Position numbers and translations under genes: made by a program. DNA of 64,000 nucleotides from JAJZNI01 sp035624785 (GTDB taxonomy: Bacteria; Chloroflexota; Dormibacteria; Aeolococcales; Aeolococcaceae). The stretch is from positions 248,001 to 312,000 of the forward strand of contig DASPQV010000025.1 of assembly GCA_035624785.1 (NCBI GenBank). Reading direction: 5' to 3'. Positions 7,230 to 16,257 of the stretch are shown piece by piece; the first letter of the stretch is position 1, and each line of letters opens with the position of its first letter. Under the pieces are notes generated by a model, which was not told the origin of the DNA, made no database searches, and saw only the letters and a program-made list of their open reading frames with translations.

Positions 7230-10200
7230 TCAGTCAGTGGGAACCGGGATCACATGAAGGTCGACGTGCGCGGCCTGGCGCAGCAGGTCATGGACGACCG
7301 CATGGCGCCGGCGGCTGCGTCCGCCTCGACGGCCGACGATGATCTCGGTGACCAGGTTGTCGCGGGCGTGCTCGGCGAGCACGCGGGCCACCGGCCCTCC
7401 ACTCAGCCTCACCAGCTCACCCCCGAGCTCGCGACCGATCTCCAGGTAGTGGGCCAGCGCGACCGAGTCTCGCTTGCGCGGCTGCTCCGGCAGGACCATC
7501 GCGAAGCTGAGCCGGCCGTCCACCAGCCGGGCGCGATCCGCGGCCATGCGCAGGATGCGATCCGAACCGGCGCGCGGGGGCACGCAGCCGAGGATCCGCG
7601 GGCGGACCTCCCACGCTCGATCCGGGCGCGCCGCCTGGAGATAGGCGACGAGCTGGCGGTCGGCATACATGCTGACCAGTCGCAGAGCCCGCTCGCGCAG
7701 CGCGGCGAGACGGTCGGGGGCGAACTCGACAGCAGGGTCAACGCCCGCGTCGGCGTCTGGTCCGATCAGGCCAGTGCGAACCCGATCGATGAGCGTCGAG
7801 GGCGGCACATCGATGAACTCGAGCTCGTCAGCGGCGGCGAGAACGCTCTCGTCGAGTGAGGGCCCGGCGGCCGCCGGCGTGATGGCGGCGGCTCGCTCCG
7901 GATCGGCGACACGCAGGGTCGCGATCACCGCCAGGCCCGCCTCGACCAGCCGGCGGGCGGCGGCCAGGCGGCTCTCACCGCTCGCCGTGGGTCCGGTGAG
8001 ATCGTCGATGCAGGCCACCTGGGGACGCCGGGCCAGGACCGCGCCGACATCGAGCCCCGCGCGCTCGGCGGGGCGGCCGCTTCCAGCCATGACCTCCAGG
8101 CCGCTGAGGGCCTGCTCGACCGAGGCCTGGCCGTGGGTGTCCACGGCGGCGACGACGAGATCCGATCCGCGCGAGACTCGGCGCTGAGCTTCCTCGAGCA
8201 TGGCGGTGGTCGTGCCGCAACCCCGAGCGTAGCCGAGGTACACGCGCAGCGCCCCTCGACCGGTGCCGGCGGTGGCAGTCTCCCCTGCTCCTGCGCTGGC
8301 AGCGCGCCCCGCATCGGCGACCGAGGCGGGTTGAGCCGCGTCGGCACGGCCGAGGATGTGGAGGTCGAGGTCGGGCAGCGAGCCGAGCAGCCGGTCGGCC
8401 ATCGTCCTCCGGAAACGCGCGGGCCACGCCGGGGGCGCCGGGGTGCCCATGACCACGTGCCGGACCGCGCGCTCGCGAGCCACCATCTCGATGGCGGCGC
8501 CGGGTTCGTCGTGCTCCCGGACCACCAGCTCCGCCCCGACCGCCTCGGCGAGGGTGCGGATCCGGGCCAGCCCCGGGTCGCTCTCGACGCTGTCCTGCGC
8601 CGGCACAACGGTGAGGACGGTGCAGCTTCCGCCTCCACGCCGGGCGAGGCGGGCACCCCGCCCGACCAGGTGCTCGCCCCCGGGCGCGGTCGAGACCGCG
8701 ACCAGCACATCCTGGGGCGCACCGGTGGGGGATCGCTCGGTCAGCCGCTCGCTGAGGACCTCGACGGCGATCTCGCGCAGCGCCGCCAGCCGGGCCGGCT
8801 CGAAGGTGGTTCTCAGCGCCGGCTCGATCTCGCCCGATGGGAGGATGTTGCCGTGGCGCAGCCTCTTGATGAGGGCCACTGGTGAGATGTCCACCAGCTG
8901 CACCTCGTCGGCGGTTGCCAGGACGCTCCCCGGCACGGTCTGCTCGACCGGGGTGCCGGTGACCTCCTCGACGAGGTCCCGCACGCTGCCGACGCGGCCC
9001 ACGTCGAGGGTGGTGATGACGTTGATCCCGGCATCGCGGAGACGCTCCACGTCCTGGTATCGCGGTTGGCGCCCAGCTGATCCCGGCATGTGGTCGAGGT
9101 CGTCGACGAGGGCCGTCTGCGGGTTGCGCGCCAGGACCGCGGCGACGTCGACCTCGGGCTCCGACCCACCGTCGCCGGCGACGAGCTCCGGCGGCACGAT
9201 CTCCAGGGAGCCGACGGCCTCCAGGGTTCTCTGCCTCCCCCGCGGATCAACGATCGCGATCACGACGTCCTCGCCGGCCGCCTGGCGATCCCGGCCCTCG
9301 CCCAGCATGGCGAAGGTCTTGCCTGCTCCCGGAGCGGCGCCGAGGTAGACGCGCAGAGCTCCCCGCCCGGCGATGCGGCGTCCCTCGTCGATGAGCGGTG
9401 CCTCCCCCTGCTCCCGGATCACGATGTCACGGGCGGCGTCGAACGCGTACAGCTCCGCGTACCGTCCCCAGTTGATGGCGACCTGGAGTTGGGCCGTGGC
9501 GTCATCCTCCCCATAGCTGCGCCGCAGGATGTCCTGGAAGAAGCCGGTCGGCAGGTTGCCATCGTCACAGCCATGGAGCGCGCTGGTGATGGTGCGCACC
9601 AGAGGTGCTCGCTCGAGCGCCGCGCGAGCGAAGATCCGCTTGCTCTCCTGGATGCTCGCGCCGGCGAACACCTCGCCGGCCGCTGTTAGCGCGAGGTGGT
9701 CGGCGTTGAGCGCGGCGAAGCCGAGGAGCACCAGGGCGTCAACCAGGGGCAGCAGGTCGTCGACCTCGAGGGAGAGGATCTCGGCGAGATCGGCGAGGTC
9801 GGCACCGCCGCTGCGGCTCTGGAGCAGCTCGGCCAGCCCCGAGAGCCCGTCCACGGTGGCCTGGGGCAGGGGCGTATCCCCGGGGGTCCCGCGCGCCGGG
9901 CGGGCCGGGGCGACGGCACCGGCCGGCACCGGCCGGTCGGTCATGATCCCGTAGATCCGGTCCACCAGCTGGTCGAACCCGGGAGTGCGGCGCTGCCGCG
10001 GCCGCGCCAGGGGATTGACGATCTCCTCCCGAATCCGCCCGGGATTGCTGCCCAGGATGAGGATCCGGTCGGCGAGCAAGACCGCCTCCTCGATGTTGTG
10101 GGTCACCATCACGATCGACTTGGTGGGGAACCGTTTCCCTTCCCAGAGCTCGAGAAGCTCGCCGCGCAGGTTCTCGGCGGTGAGCACGTCGAGGGCGCTG

Positions 10201-10727
10201 AAGGGCTCGTCCATGAGCAGCACCTCGGGCTCGACCACCAGGGCGCGGGCAAACCCGACGCGCTGGCGCATGCCTCCGGAGAGCTCCTTGGGAAAGGCGG
10301 ACTCGTAGCCGTCCAGGCCGACCAGGTCGATGGCCCGAAGCGCCCGGGCCGCGCGCTCCTCGGGAGCCACCCCGCGGGCCTCGAGGCCGAGCTCGACGTT
10401 CTGCTGCACCGTCAGCCAGGGGAGCAGGGCGAAGGTCTGGAACACCATCGCGGTGCCCCGGTTGCAGGCGGTCACCCGCTTGCCGTCGAAGCTCACCTCA
10501 CCACCGGTCGGTGCGATCAACCCGGCGATGCAGCGCAGCAGGGTCGACTTGCCGCTGCCGCTCCGGCCCAGCAGGGCGACGAACTCACCGCTCCGGACCG
10601 CCAGGTCGATACCCTCCAGGACCTTGAGGAGCTTGCCCCCGGGGAGCCCGTACGCCTTGGTGAGCGAGGACACCCGGATGAGGGTCGCCGGCCCGGCGCT
10701 CTCGGCGACGGTGACGGGCGTGCTCAC
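7230..10727 (-). CDS. ABC transporter ATPase fused to two KdpD-type sensor modules
   Basis: 1165-residue protein in one unbroken frame. Residues 17-265 are a NitT/TauT-type ABC ATPase (Walker A GRSGSGKS 54-61, signature LSGGMRQR from 149, Walker B LLMDEP 170-175). Residues about 290-430 match the winged-helix-like AAA-associated region found on some such ATPases. Residues 456-645 are a KdpD N-terminal domain with intact Walker A GAAPGAGKT, followed by a UspA-like domain (672-795). A second KdpD domain (825-1005) has a degenerate loop (GYARGCGTT, no Lys) and is followed by another UspA-like domain to the end. There is no histidine kinase. Start GTG has AGGGAG ten bases upstream, and it follows its permease gene by 12 bases. 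It energises import of an unknown solute, and the sensor modules suggest allosteric control by a nucleotide or by turgor. Both of these roles are inferred. Confidence 0.9.
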   Translation of the reverse strand: MSTPVTVAESAGPATLIRVSSLTKAYGLPGGKLLKVLEGIDLAVRSGEFVALLGRSGSGKSTLLRCIAGLIAPTGGEVSFDGKRVTACNRGTAMVFQTFALLPWLTVQQNVELGLEARGVAPEERAARALRAIDLVGLDGYESAFPKELSGGMRQRVGFARALVVEPEVLLMDEPFSALDVLTAENLRGELLELWEGKRFPTKSIVMVTHNIEEAVLLADRILILGSNPGRIREEIVNPLARPRQRRTPGFDQLVDRIYGIMTDRPVPAGAVAPARPARGTPGDTPLPQATVDGLSGLAELLQSRSGGADLADLAEILSLEVDDLLPLVDALVLLGFAALNADHLALTAAGEVFAGASIQESKRIFARAALERAPLVRTITSALHGCDDGNLPTGFFQDILRRSYGEDDATAQLQVAINWGRYAELYAFDAARDIVIREQGEAPLIDEGRRIAGRGALRVYLGAAPGAGKTFAMLGEGRDRQAAGEDVVIAIVDPRGRQRTLEAVGSLEIVPPELVAGDGGSEPEVDVAAVLARNPQTALVDDLDHMPGSAGRQPRYQDVERLRDAGINVITTLDVGRVGSVRDLVEEVTGTPVEQTVPGSVLATADEVQLVDISPVALIKRLRHGNILPSGEIEPALRTTFEPARLAALREIAVEVLSERLTERSPTGAPQDVLVAVSTAPGGEHLVGRGARLARRGGGSCTVLTVVPAQDSVESDPGLARIRTLAEAVGAELVVREHDEPGAAIEMVARERAVRHVVMGTPAPPAWPARFRRTMADRLLGSLPDLDLHILGRADAAQPASVADAGRAASAGAGETATAGTGRGALRVYLGYARGCGTTTAMLEEAQRRVSRGSDLVVAAVDTHGQASVEQALSGLEVMAGSGRPAERAGLDVGAVLARRPQVACIDDLTGPTASGESRLAAARRLVEAGLAVIATLRVADPERAAAITPAAAGPSLDESVLAAADELEFIDVPPSTLIDRVRTGLIGPDADAGVDPAVEFAPDRLAALRERALRLVSMYADRQLVAYLQAARPDRAWEVRPRILGCVPPRAGSDRILRMAADRARLVDGRLSFAMVLPEQPRKRDSVALAHYLEIGRELGGELVRLSGGPVARVLAEHARDNLVTEIIVGRRGGRSRRRHAVVHDLLRQAAHVDLHVIPVPTD

Positions 10728-10739
10728 TCCATGTCTCCC

Positions 10740-12482
10740 TCAGCCCAGAGCGTACCTGGTCTCGGCCAGGCGGTAGAGGCGGCGCCAGAACAGGGTGTTC
10801 ACGGCCACCACGTACACGCACATCATCAGGATCCCGGCGAAGATGGCGTGGTAGTCCCCGCGCGCGGTGGCGGCGGTGATGAACGCCCCCAGCCCGTGCG
10901 CGTTGAGGATGCGACCGTTGTAGGTGACTGTCTCGGCGACGATGGAGGCGTTCCACGCCCCTCCCGACGCGGTGATGGCCCCGGTCACGTAGGCCGGGAA
11001 GATGCCCGGGAGGATGAGGCGCCGCCAGCGCGTCCAGCCATCGACCCGCAGGTTGTCCATCGCCTCGCGCAGATCCGAGGGCACCGCGCTGGCCCCGGCG
11101 ATGACGTTGAAGAGGATGTACCACTGCGTTCCCAGCGCCATCAGCAGGATGCCACCCCAGTCCAGGCTCACGCCCAGGTCGATGAACACCAGGATGGCGA
11201 ACGGGAACAGGAAGTTGGCGGGGAAGCTGGCCAGTAGCTGGATCACCGGCTGCATGAACCGGGCCACCCGCGGGTTGAAGCCGATCCACACCCCGACCGG
11301 CACCCAGATGATCGAGGCGACGACCACCAGGGCGGCGACGCGGAGGAAGGTGAGCAGGCCCAGCCCCAGCGCCTGGGCCAGGATGCCGGCTCCGGCAGGG
11401 CCGGAGTCGATGTAGGCCACCATGGCGTAGAGGCCGAAGCCGAGGCCCCCGATCACCAGGGCCCAGAAGACCGCATCGCCCATCCGGCGCCGGGCGGGGT
11501 GGCCAGTCAGCGAGCGATCGTCGGTGCCCGTCACCGTACCCATCACCAGGTTGACCGGGCGAGCCACGGAGCGCCGGGCCCGGCCCAGCAGCGCCGGCCA
11601 GTGTGAGCTGCGCAGGGCGTCGAGCACCAGCGACCGCTGCCGGTCCTTGGCCTCGGATTGCTCGAACCGGAATCGCTCGGCGTAGGCGGTGAGCGGGCGC
11701 CAGAACAGGAAGTTGACGGCAAGGACCATCACCACCATGGTCAGCATGGCGAGAAGCACATTGGTGAGCTGGCCCCTCGCGGCCGCGACCCCCACGTACG
11801 AGCCCACCCCCGGAAGCGTGTAGCTGCGGTTGGCGACGCTGATCTGCTCGGACGCCGTCAGGAAGAACCAGCTGCCGCCGAAGCTCATCATCCCGTTCCA
11901 GACCAGGCCGATCGCCCCGTTGGGGACGTCCAGGGTCCAGAAGCGCTTCCAGCGAGAGAGGCCGAGGAGCCGGCTCGCCTCGTCGAACTCGGTGGGCTCG
12001 GTGACCAGCGAGTGATAGAAGGAGAACGTGATGTTCCAGGCCTGGGCGGTGAAGACGGCGAAGATGGAAGCGGCTTCCAGGCCCAGCTCCGAGCCCGGGA
12101 ACAGACTGATGAAGAAGACGATGGTCACGCTCAGGAAGCCGAGCACCGGGACCGACTGGAGGATGTCCAGGGCGGGGATGAGCACCCGCCGAGCCCGCCG
12201 GCTGCGGGCCGCAGCGTAGGCGTAGGCGAAGCTGAAGGCGTAGGCGAAGAAGAGGGCGATGAACATCCGCAGCAGGCTGCGGGCGGCGTAGTAGGGGAGC
12301 AGCAGCGGGGAGGTGTCGAGGCTGGACAGCTGACTCGGTGTGAACGAGACCGCGGCGCTCCGGCCCAGCCGGAGGACCGCGAAGATGAGCAGGAGGATGG
12401 CGGCGCCGACCGCCGCGTCGAGCGGCCGGAAGACCCGCCGCAGCGTGCCCCGCGTCGGATAGGTGGTGCTGCTGACCGCCAA
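10740..12482 (-). CDS. ABC transporter permease with two fused transmembrane domains
   Basis: 580-residue inner-membrane protein made of two binding-protein-dependent transport domains in tandem, so one chain can supply both halves of the channel. About twelve hydrophobic helices are visible. Each half carries the EAA loop that contacts the ATPase (EASRLLGLSRWKRFW and EAMDNLRVDGWTRW). It resembles NitT/TauT-type permeases (nitrate, sulfonate, taurine and similar solutes), but the substrate cannot be read from sequence. The predicted start is TTG at 12482 with GAGGAT eight bases before it. The ATPase gene follows after 12 bases. No periplasmic binding protein gene is nearby. Confidence 0.88.
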   Translation of the reverse strand: MAVSSTTYPTRGTLRRVFRPLDAAVGAAILLLIFAVLRLGRSAAVSFTPSQLSSLDTSPLLLPYYAARSLLRMFIALFFAYAFSFAYAYAAARSRRARRVLIPALDILQSVPVLGFLSVTIVFFISLFPGSELGLEAASIFAVFTAQAWNITFSFYHSLVTEPTEFDEASRLLGLSRWKRFWTLDVPNGAIGLVWNGMMSFGGSWFFLTASEQISVANRSYTLPGVGSYVGVAAARGQLTNVLLAMLTMVVMVLAVNFLFWRPLTAYAERFRFEQSEAKDRQRSLVLDALRSSHWPALLGRARRSVARPVNLVMGTVTGTDDRSLTGHPARRRMGDAVFWALVIGGLGFGLYAMVAYIDSGPAGAGILAQALGLGLLTFLRVAALVVVASIIWVPVGVWIGFNPRVARFMQPVIQLLASFPANFLFPFAILVFIDLGVSLDWGGILLMALGTQWYILFNVIAGASAVPSDLREAMDNLRVDGWTRWRRLILPGIFPAYVTGAITASGGAWNASIVAETVTYNGRILNAHGLGAFITAATARGDYHAIFAGILMMCVYVVAVNTLFWRRLYRLAETRYALG

Positions 12483-12827
12483 CTCTGGGCATCCTCATGA
12501 GCGACCGAAGGGCCGGGGGCCGCCCCGCCGGCGTCGCGCAACGGCTGGTGCAGATGATGGCGCGGGCGGCCGCCTCGGCGGATGGTGGAGCGGTTTCCGC
12601 AGGCGGGCCGGGCCTGCCCGGGCCCGGAACGTGGATTTGACGCTCAGGCGGGGTGGGACGATGATGTCGGGCGTGGCCAAGCGTCGCGCTGCCGGCCTCC
12701 CGCGCCAATTCGACGCCCGGACCGAGCGCGAGCGTCCCTTGGCCTGGATGAAGTCCCCCACCAGGTCGGCGGCGTCCACGCGCGCGAAACCGATCCTGGG
12801 TCAGGGCGCCAGCAGACTGGAGGCGAG
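12483..12827. other. Divergent intergenic region between the ABC unit and the SDR gene
   Basis: 345 bases between divergent genes. I see no convincing coding sequence; short open frames here are Arg/Pro-rich and lack ribosome sites. It holds the candidate SDR promoter listed separately and presumably the promoter of the ABC unit. Confidence 0.6.
12637..12665 (+). promoter_or_regulatory. Candidate promoter for the SDR gene
   Basis: TTGACG and GATGAT separated by 17 bases, matching the housekeeping consensus at 5/6 and 4/6 positions. The expected transcript would have a leader of about 155 bases. Confidence 0.35.
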
Positions 12828-13697
12828 ATGACGACGATCGCGGCCAGGCATGTCGTGATCACCGGGGCAGCCAGCGGGATAGGGCGGTCGGTGGCATCAC
12901 GGATGGCGGATCGGGCCGCGGCGGTGTCGCTGGTCGACATCGACGAGGGCCGGCTGGCACGGGCGGTTGAAGGGATCCGCGGGGCCGGCGGCCGGGCCTG
13001 CGGCTACGTGTGCGACGTGTCCGACAGGCAAGCGGTTCAGGGGCTGGCCCGCCAGATCACGGAGGAGGGCGGGCCTGTCGACATCCTGGTCAACAATGCC
13101 GGGGTGGTCAGCGGCGGCCGGCTGCTCGACCTGACCGACCAGCAGATCGATCGCACCTTCCGCGTGAACGTGCTGGCGCTCTTCTGGACGACCCGCGCGT
13201 TCCTTCCCACGATGATCCGGCGGGACACCGGCCACATCGTCAACATCGCCTCCGCCGCCGGGCTGATCGGCACTCGCCGTGAGACCGACTACGCGGCCAG
13301 CAAGCACGCCGTGGTCGGCTTCGACGAGGCTCTGCGCATGGAGTTGAGGCGGCTGGCGAGCCACGTGCGCACCACGGTGGTCTGCCCCTACTACATCGAC
13401 ACCGGCATGTTCGCCGGGGTGCGCACCCGCGTCCCCTGGCTGCTGCCCATCCTCAAGGAGGAGCGAGTCGCCGCGCAGATCGTGAGGGCTGTGGAGACCA
13501 ACCGCGGGAGGCTGCTCATACCCTGGCCGGTCCACCTCGTGCCGGTGCTGCGCGAGGTGCTTCCCCTTCGCGTGTTCGACATGGTGGCTGACGCGCTCGG
13601 CGTCAATGACGCCATGAACGAGTACAGGGGTCGAGCGACAGCCGGCCCGGAGGAGCAACCAGCCGGGACCCGCGTGGGTGCGGTGCCGACCTCCTGA
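12828..13697 (+). CDS. Short-chain dehydrogenase/reductase (SDR)
   Basis: NAD(P)-dependent oxidoreductase of the classical SDR family, 289 residues. Cofactor loop TGAASGIG at residues 12-19, the NNAG motif, the catalytic Ser in NIASAAG and the catalytic pair in YAASK are all present. The acidic residue in LVDIDEG after the second strand favours NAD(H). A hydrophobic C-terminal segment (about 215-250) resembles SDRs that act on lipid or sterol-like substrates such as all-trans-retinol dehydrogenases, but the substrate is unknown. The ATG has GGAGGCGAG directly upstream. The gene overlaps no neighbour if the MFS gene starts at 13747. Confidence 0.88.
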   Translation: MTTIAARHVVITGAASGIGRSVASRMADRAAAVSLVDIDEGRLARAVEGIRGAGGRACGYVCDVSDRQAVQGLARQITEEGGPVDILVNNAGVVSGGRLLDLTDQQIDRTFRVNVLALFWTTRAFLPTMIRRDTGHIVNIASAAGLIGTRRETDYAASKHAVVGFDEALRMELRRLASHVRTTVVCPYYIDTGMFAGVRTRVPWLLPILKEERVAAQIVRAVETNRGRLLIPWPVHLVPVLREVLPLRVFDMVADALGVNDAMNEYRGRATAGPEEQPAGTRVGAVPTS

Positions 13698-13746
13698 CGT
13701 TCCCGGCCGCGGCGGGGAGCCGCAACCGCCTCCCACCCCCCGAATC

Positions 13747-15060
13747 ATGGAGAGTAGCGGGGTGGAGACGGTCCTTCCGGCGGCGGGGGAGGGAGCGGGC
13801 CCTCGCTGGCTGCCCCCGGCGCTGCGGGTGCGGAGCTACCGCTGGTACTGGTCGGCCCAGTGGCCGGTGCTCCTCGGCACCTGGATGCAGACCGTGGCCC
13901 TCGGCTACTTCGTCTACACCCAGACCAGGAGCGTCAACTCGGTGGCGTTCGTCGCCGCCGCATCGGGGATCCCCGCGGTCGCCCTCTCGGTTCTGGGAGG
14001 GGCGCTGGCCGACCGCTACCCGCGCCGCCGAATCCTGCTGGTGACCCAGTCCACCCTCGGCCTCGGGGCGGCCACCCTGGCGATCCTGGCCTCGACCGGC
14101 CATTTCAGCCTGGGCGCGATCGTCGTGGTCGCGGTCGTCTTCGGCAGCAGCGCGGCCATCGACCTGCCCACCAGCCAGGCACTGGTCGCTGACCTGGTCA
14201 GCCGCGACCTGGTGCTCAACGCCATGGCCCTGGCGGCCTCGGCGATGAGCGTCTGCCGCCTGGTGGGACCGTCCGTGGCCGGGGTGCTGTACGCGGTCGC
14301 CGGGCCTGGAGCCTGCTTCTCCTGCCTGGCGATCGCGTATCTCGCCCCCATCTCGGTGCTGTGGGCAGTCGTCCCCGACATCGCCCCGGCGGGACGGGCC
14401 AGCTCGCGGCGACTGGCGAAGGACGTCGCAGCCGGCTTCACCGCCGCCTGGCGCGACCCTCTGCTCCGCGGGGTCATGGGGGCGGGGGCGATGCTCTCCC
14501 TGCTCGGCGTGTCCTACATGCCCTTCCTGCCCGTGCTGGCCTCGAGCCGGCTCCATGTCGGCTCCAGCGGCCTGGGCTTGATGTACAGCGTGGGCGGGGT
14601 GGGCGGTCTCACCGGCGGCCTGCTGCTCAGCGCCCTGGGCCGGGGGCGGGGCCGTCGCTGGTTCCTGGTCGGTGGGGGCGCGCTCTACGCGCTGAGCCTG
14701 GCGACGGTGGCGCGCTCGTCCTGGCTGGGGTGGACGCTGCCAGCGCTGGTGGGAGTGAGCCTGGCCTTCGTGGCCATCAACACCACGCTCACCACGGTGC
14801 TCCAGATGGACGCCGACCCCGCCGTCCGCGGCCGTCTGCTGGGCCTGTTTGCGACCCAGGCGGCCGGCCTGCAGCCTCTCGGCACGCTCCTGTACAGCGT
14901 GCTGGGCTCCGCGCATCTCTTCGACGGGGTGACGGTCGGGGCGGTGCTGGTCGGCTTCTCCGCCGTCGCGGTGGGGCTGCGCGGCGGCCTGGCACCGATC
15001 GGAACCGTCGCGGCGCCCCCGCTGGCCAGACCGCCCTCCTCTCCGGGCCAGGCCTGGTGA
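13747..15060 (+). CDS. MFS transporter, probable exporter
   Basis: 437-residue major facilitator with twelve hydrophobic segments and the loop 2-3 motif GGALADRYPRRR. It resembles the EntS-like group (MFS_3) of drug or siderophore exporters. The substrate is not known. Start is uncertain: the ATG at 13747 or the GTG at 13762 are possible. The stop overlaps the GTG start of the next gene (GTGA), so the two are translationally coupled. This suggests the transporter and the dehydrogenase act in one pathway. Confidence 0.85.
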   Translation: MESSGVETVLPAAGEGAGPRWLPPALRVRSYRWYWSAQWPVLLGTWMQTVALGYFVYTQTRSVNSVAFVAAASGIPAVALSVLGGALADRYPRRRILLVTQSTLGLGAATLAILASTGHFSLGAIVVVAVVFGSSAAIDLPTSQALVADLVSRDLVLNAMALAASAMSVCRLVGPSVAGVLYAVAGPGACFSCLAIAYLAPISVLWAVVPDIAPAGRASSRRLAKDVAAGFTAAWRDPLLRGVMGAGAMLSLLGVSYMPFLPVLASSRLHVGSSGLGLMYSVGGVGGLTGGLLLSALGRGRGRRWFLVGGGALYALSLATVARSSWLGWTLPALVGVSLAFVAINTTLTTVLQMDADPAVRGRLLGLFATQAAGLQPLGTLLYSVLGSAHLFDGVTVGAVLVGFSAVAVGLRGGLAPIGTVAAPPLARPPSSPGQAW

Positions 15061-16211
15061 GCCTGGTCGAGCGACCGGCAGCGGCCGCACCCCGGCCTCG
15101 GCCTGCTGGCTCATGGACGGTGGCGGTCCTCGGGGCGGGTCAGATGGGCCGGGCGATCGCCCATGACCTGCTTCGATCCCAGACGGGCAGGGTGATCCTG
15201 CTGGACTCGGATCCCCTCCGGCTCGAGAGCGCCGGAGCTCTCCTGCGCGGGATGGGAGAGCTGACCTCGGTCGCATGCGATCTCCGCGACACCGAGGCGG
15301 TGCACGACGCAACCAGGGACGCCGCCCTTCTCGTCGGTTCCGCCTCGTACCGGCTCAATGCCACCCTTGCCGCCCTGGCCGTCTCCTCGGGCCAGCACTG
15401 GGTGGATCTCGGCGGGAACACCGAGGTCGTCGAGGCGATCCTGCAGCTCGACCAGGCGGCCAGAGCCAGGGGCGTGTGCCTGGCCCCGGATTCCGGACTG
15501 CAGCCCGGCCTCGGCAACCTGGCCCTCGGTGAGCTTTTCCGCGAGCTCGGAGGGGCGGACACTCTGAGAGTCCTGGTCGGGGGCATCCCCAAGCACCCCT
15601 CCGGTCCCCTGAGATATCAGCTGGTCTTCAGCGCCGAGGGTCTCCTCAATGAGTACCTCGGGCCGGTGAGGATCCTGAGGGAGGGGAGGCTGACCATCGT
15701 CGATCCCTTGAGCGAGGTCGAGTCACTCAGCTGGCCGGGCATGCCCCCGCTGGAGGCGTTTCACACCAGCGGCAGCGCCTCCACCCTTCCCCGGAGCTTC
15801 GCCGGCGTGGTCGATCGCCTCGAGGTGAAGACCATCCGCTACGCCGGACACGTGGACGTTCTGAGACCGCTGCTGGCGGCGACGCCCGCCGATGCCCAGG
15901 CGGCACTCCTCGACGAGCTGCTTCCCCACCAGGGTGTCGACCTGATCCTGATGCGAGGCGAGGCCTCTCGTGAGGGCCGACGGATGACCTTCCAGCTTCA
16001 GGATGAGGCCGATCCCGTGACCGGCTTCAGCGCCATGATGCGCACCACCGGGTTCACCGCCGCCATCGTCGCCCAGGTCATCCTGGAAGGGGGAGCTCGG
16101 CCCGGGGCGCTCATCCAAGAGAGGGATCTCCCGGCCAGGGAGATCGTCGATCGCCTGGGAGCGAGAGGGATCCGGGCGGGCTTCTCATCGCCGGAGCGCG
16201 CCCAGCGCTGA
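15057..16211 (+). CDS. Saccharopine-dehydrogenase-like oxidoreductase
   Basis: 384-residue Rossmann-fold protein of the saccharopine dehydrogenase / lysine 6-dehydrogenase group. The cofactor loop is VLGAGQMGRAIAHDL near residue 23. The strand order, the DLGGN and GLQPGLGN motifs and the C-terminal domain fit that family, whose members oxidise amino acids or related imines with NAD(P). The start is the GTG that overlaps the MFS stop. The exact substrate is unknown. Confidence 0.82.
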   Translation: MSLVERPAAAAPRPRPAGSWTVAVLGAGQMGRAIAHDLLRSQTGRVILLDSDPLRLESAGALLRGMGELTSVACDLRDTEAVHDATRDAALLVGSASYRLNATLAALAVSSGQHWVDLGGNTEVVEAILQLDQAARARGVCLAPDSGLQPGLGNLALGELFRELGGADTLRVLVGGIPKHPSGPLRYQLVFSAEGLLNEYLGPVRILREGRLTIVDPLSEVESLSWPGMPPLEAFHTSGSASTLPRSFAGVVDRLEVKTIRYAGHVDVLRPLLAATPADAQAALLDELLPHQGVDLILMRGEASREGRRMTFQLQDEADPVTGFSAMMRTTGFTAAIVAQVILEGGARPGALIQERDLPAREIVDRLGARGIRAGFSSPERAQR

Positions 16212-16257
16212 ACGGTGCAGCGGCGCAGCGGCCGCCCGGCTCAGAGCCGGAGCGCGC

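Noticed and set aside
1..10727. c-di-AMP-binding SxS motif in the Usp domains of KdpD and the ABC fusion
   Set aside because: The matching loops read VALKGGASGEHL and VAVSTAPGGEHL, without the SxS pattern, so c-di-AMP binding cannot be claimed from sequence.
12495..12779. 94-codon minus-strand frame in the ABC/SDR intergenic region
   Set aside because: Arg/Pro-rich, no ribosome site and no similarity that I can recognise.
13603..15312. 569-codon minus-strand frame opposite the MFS gene
   Set aside because: Gln/Arg/His-rich composition without domains; the MFS reading on plus gives twelve clean membrane helices.
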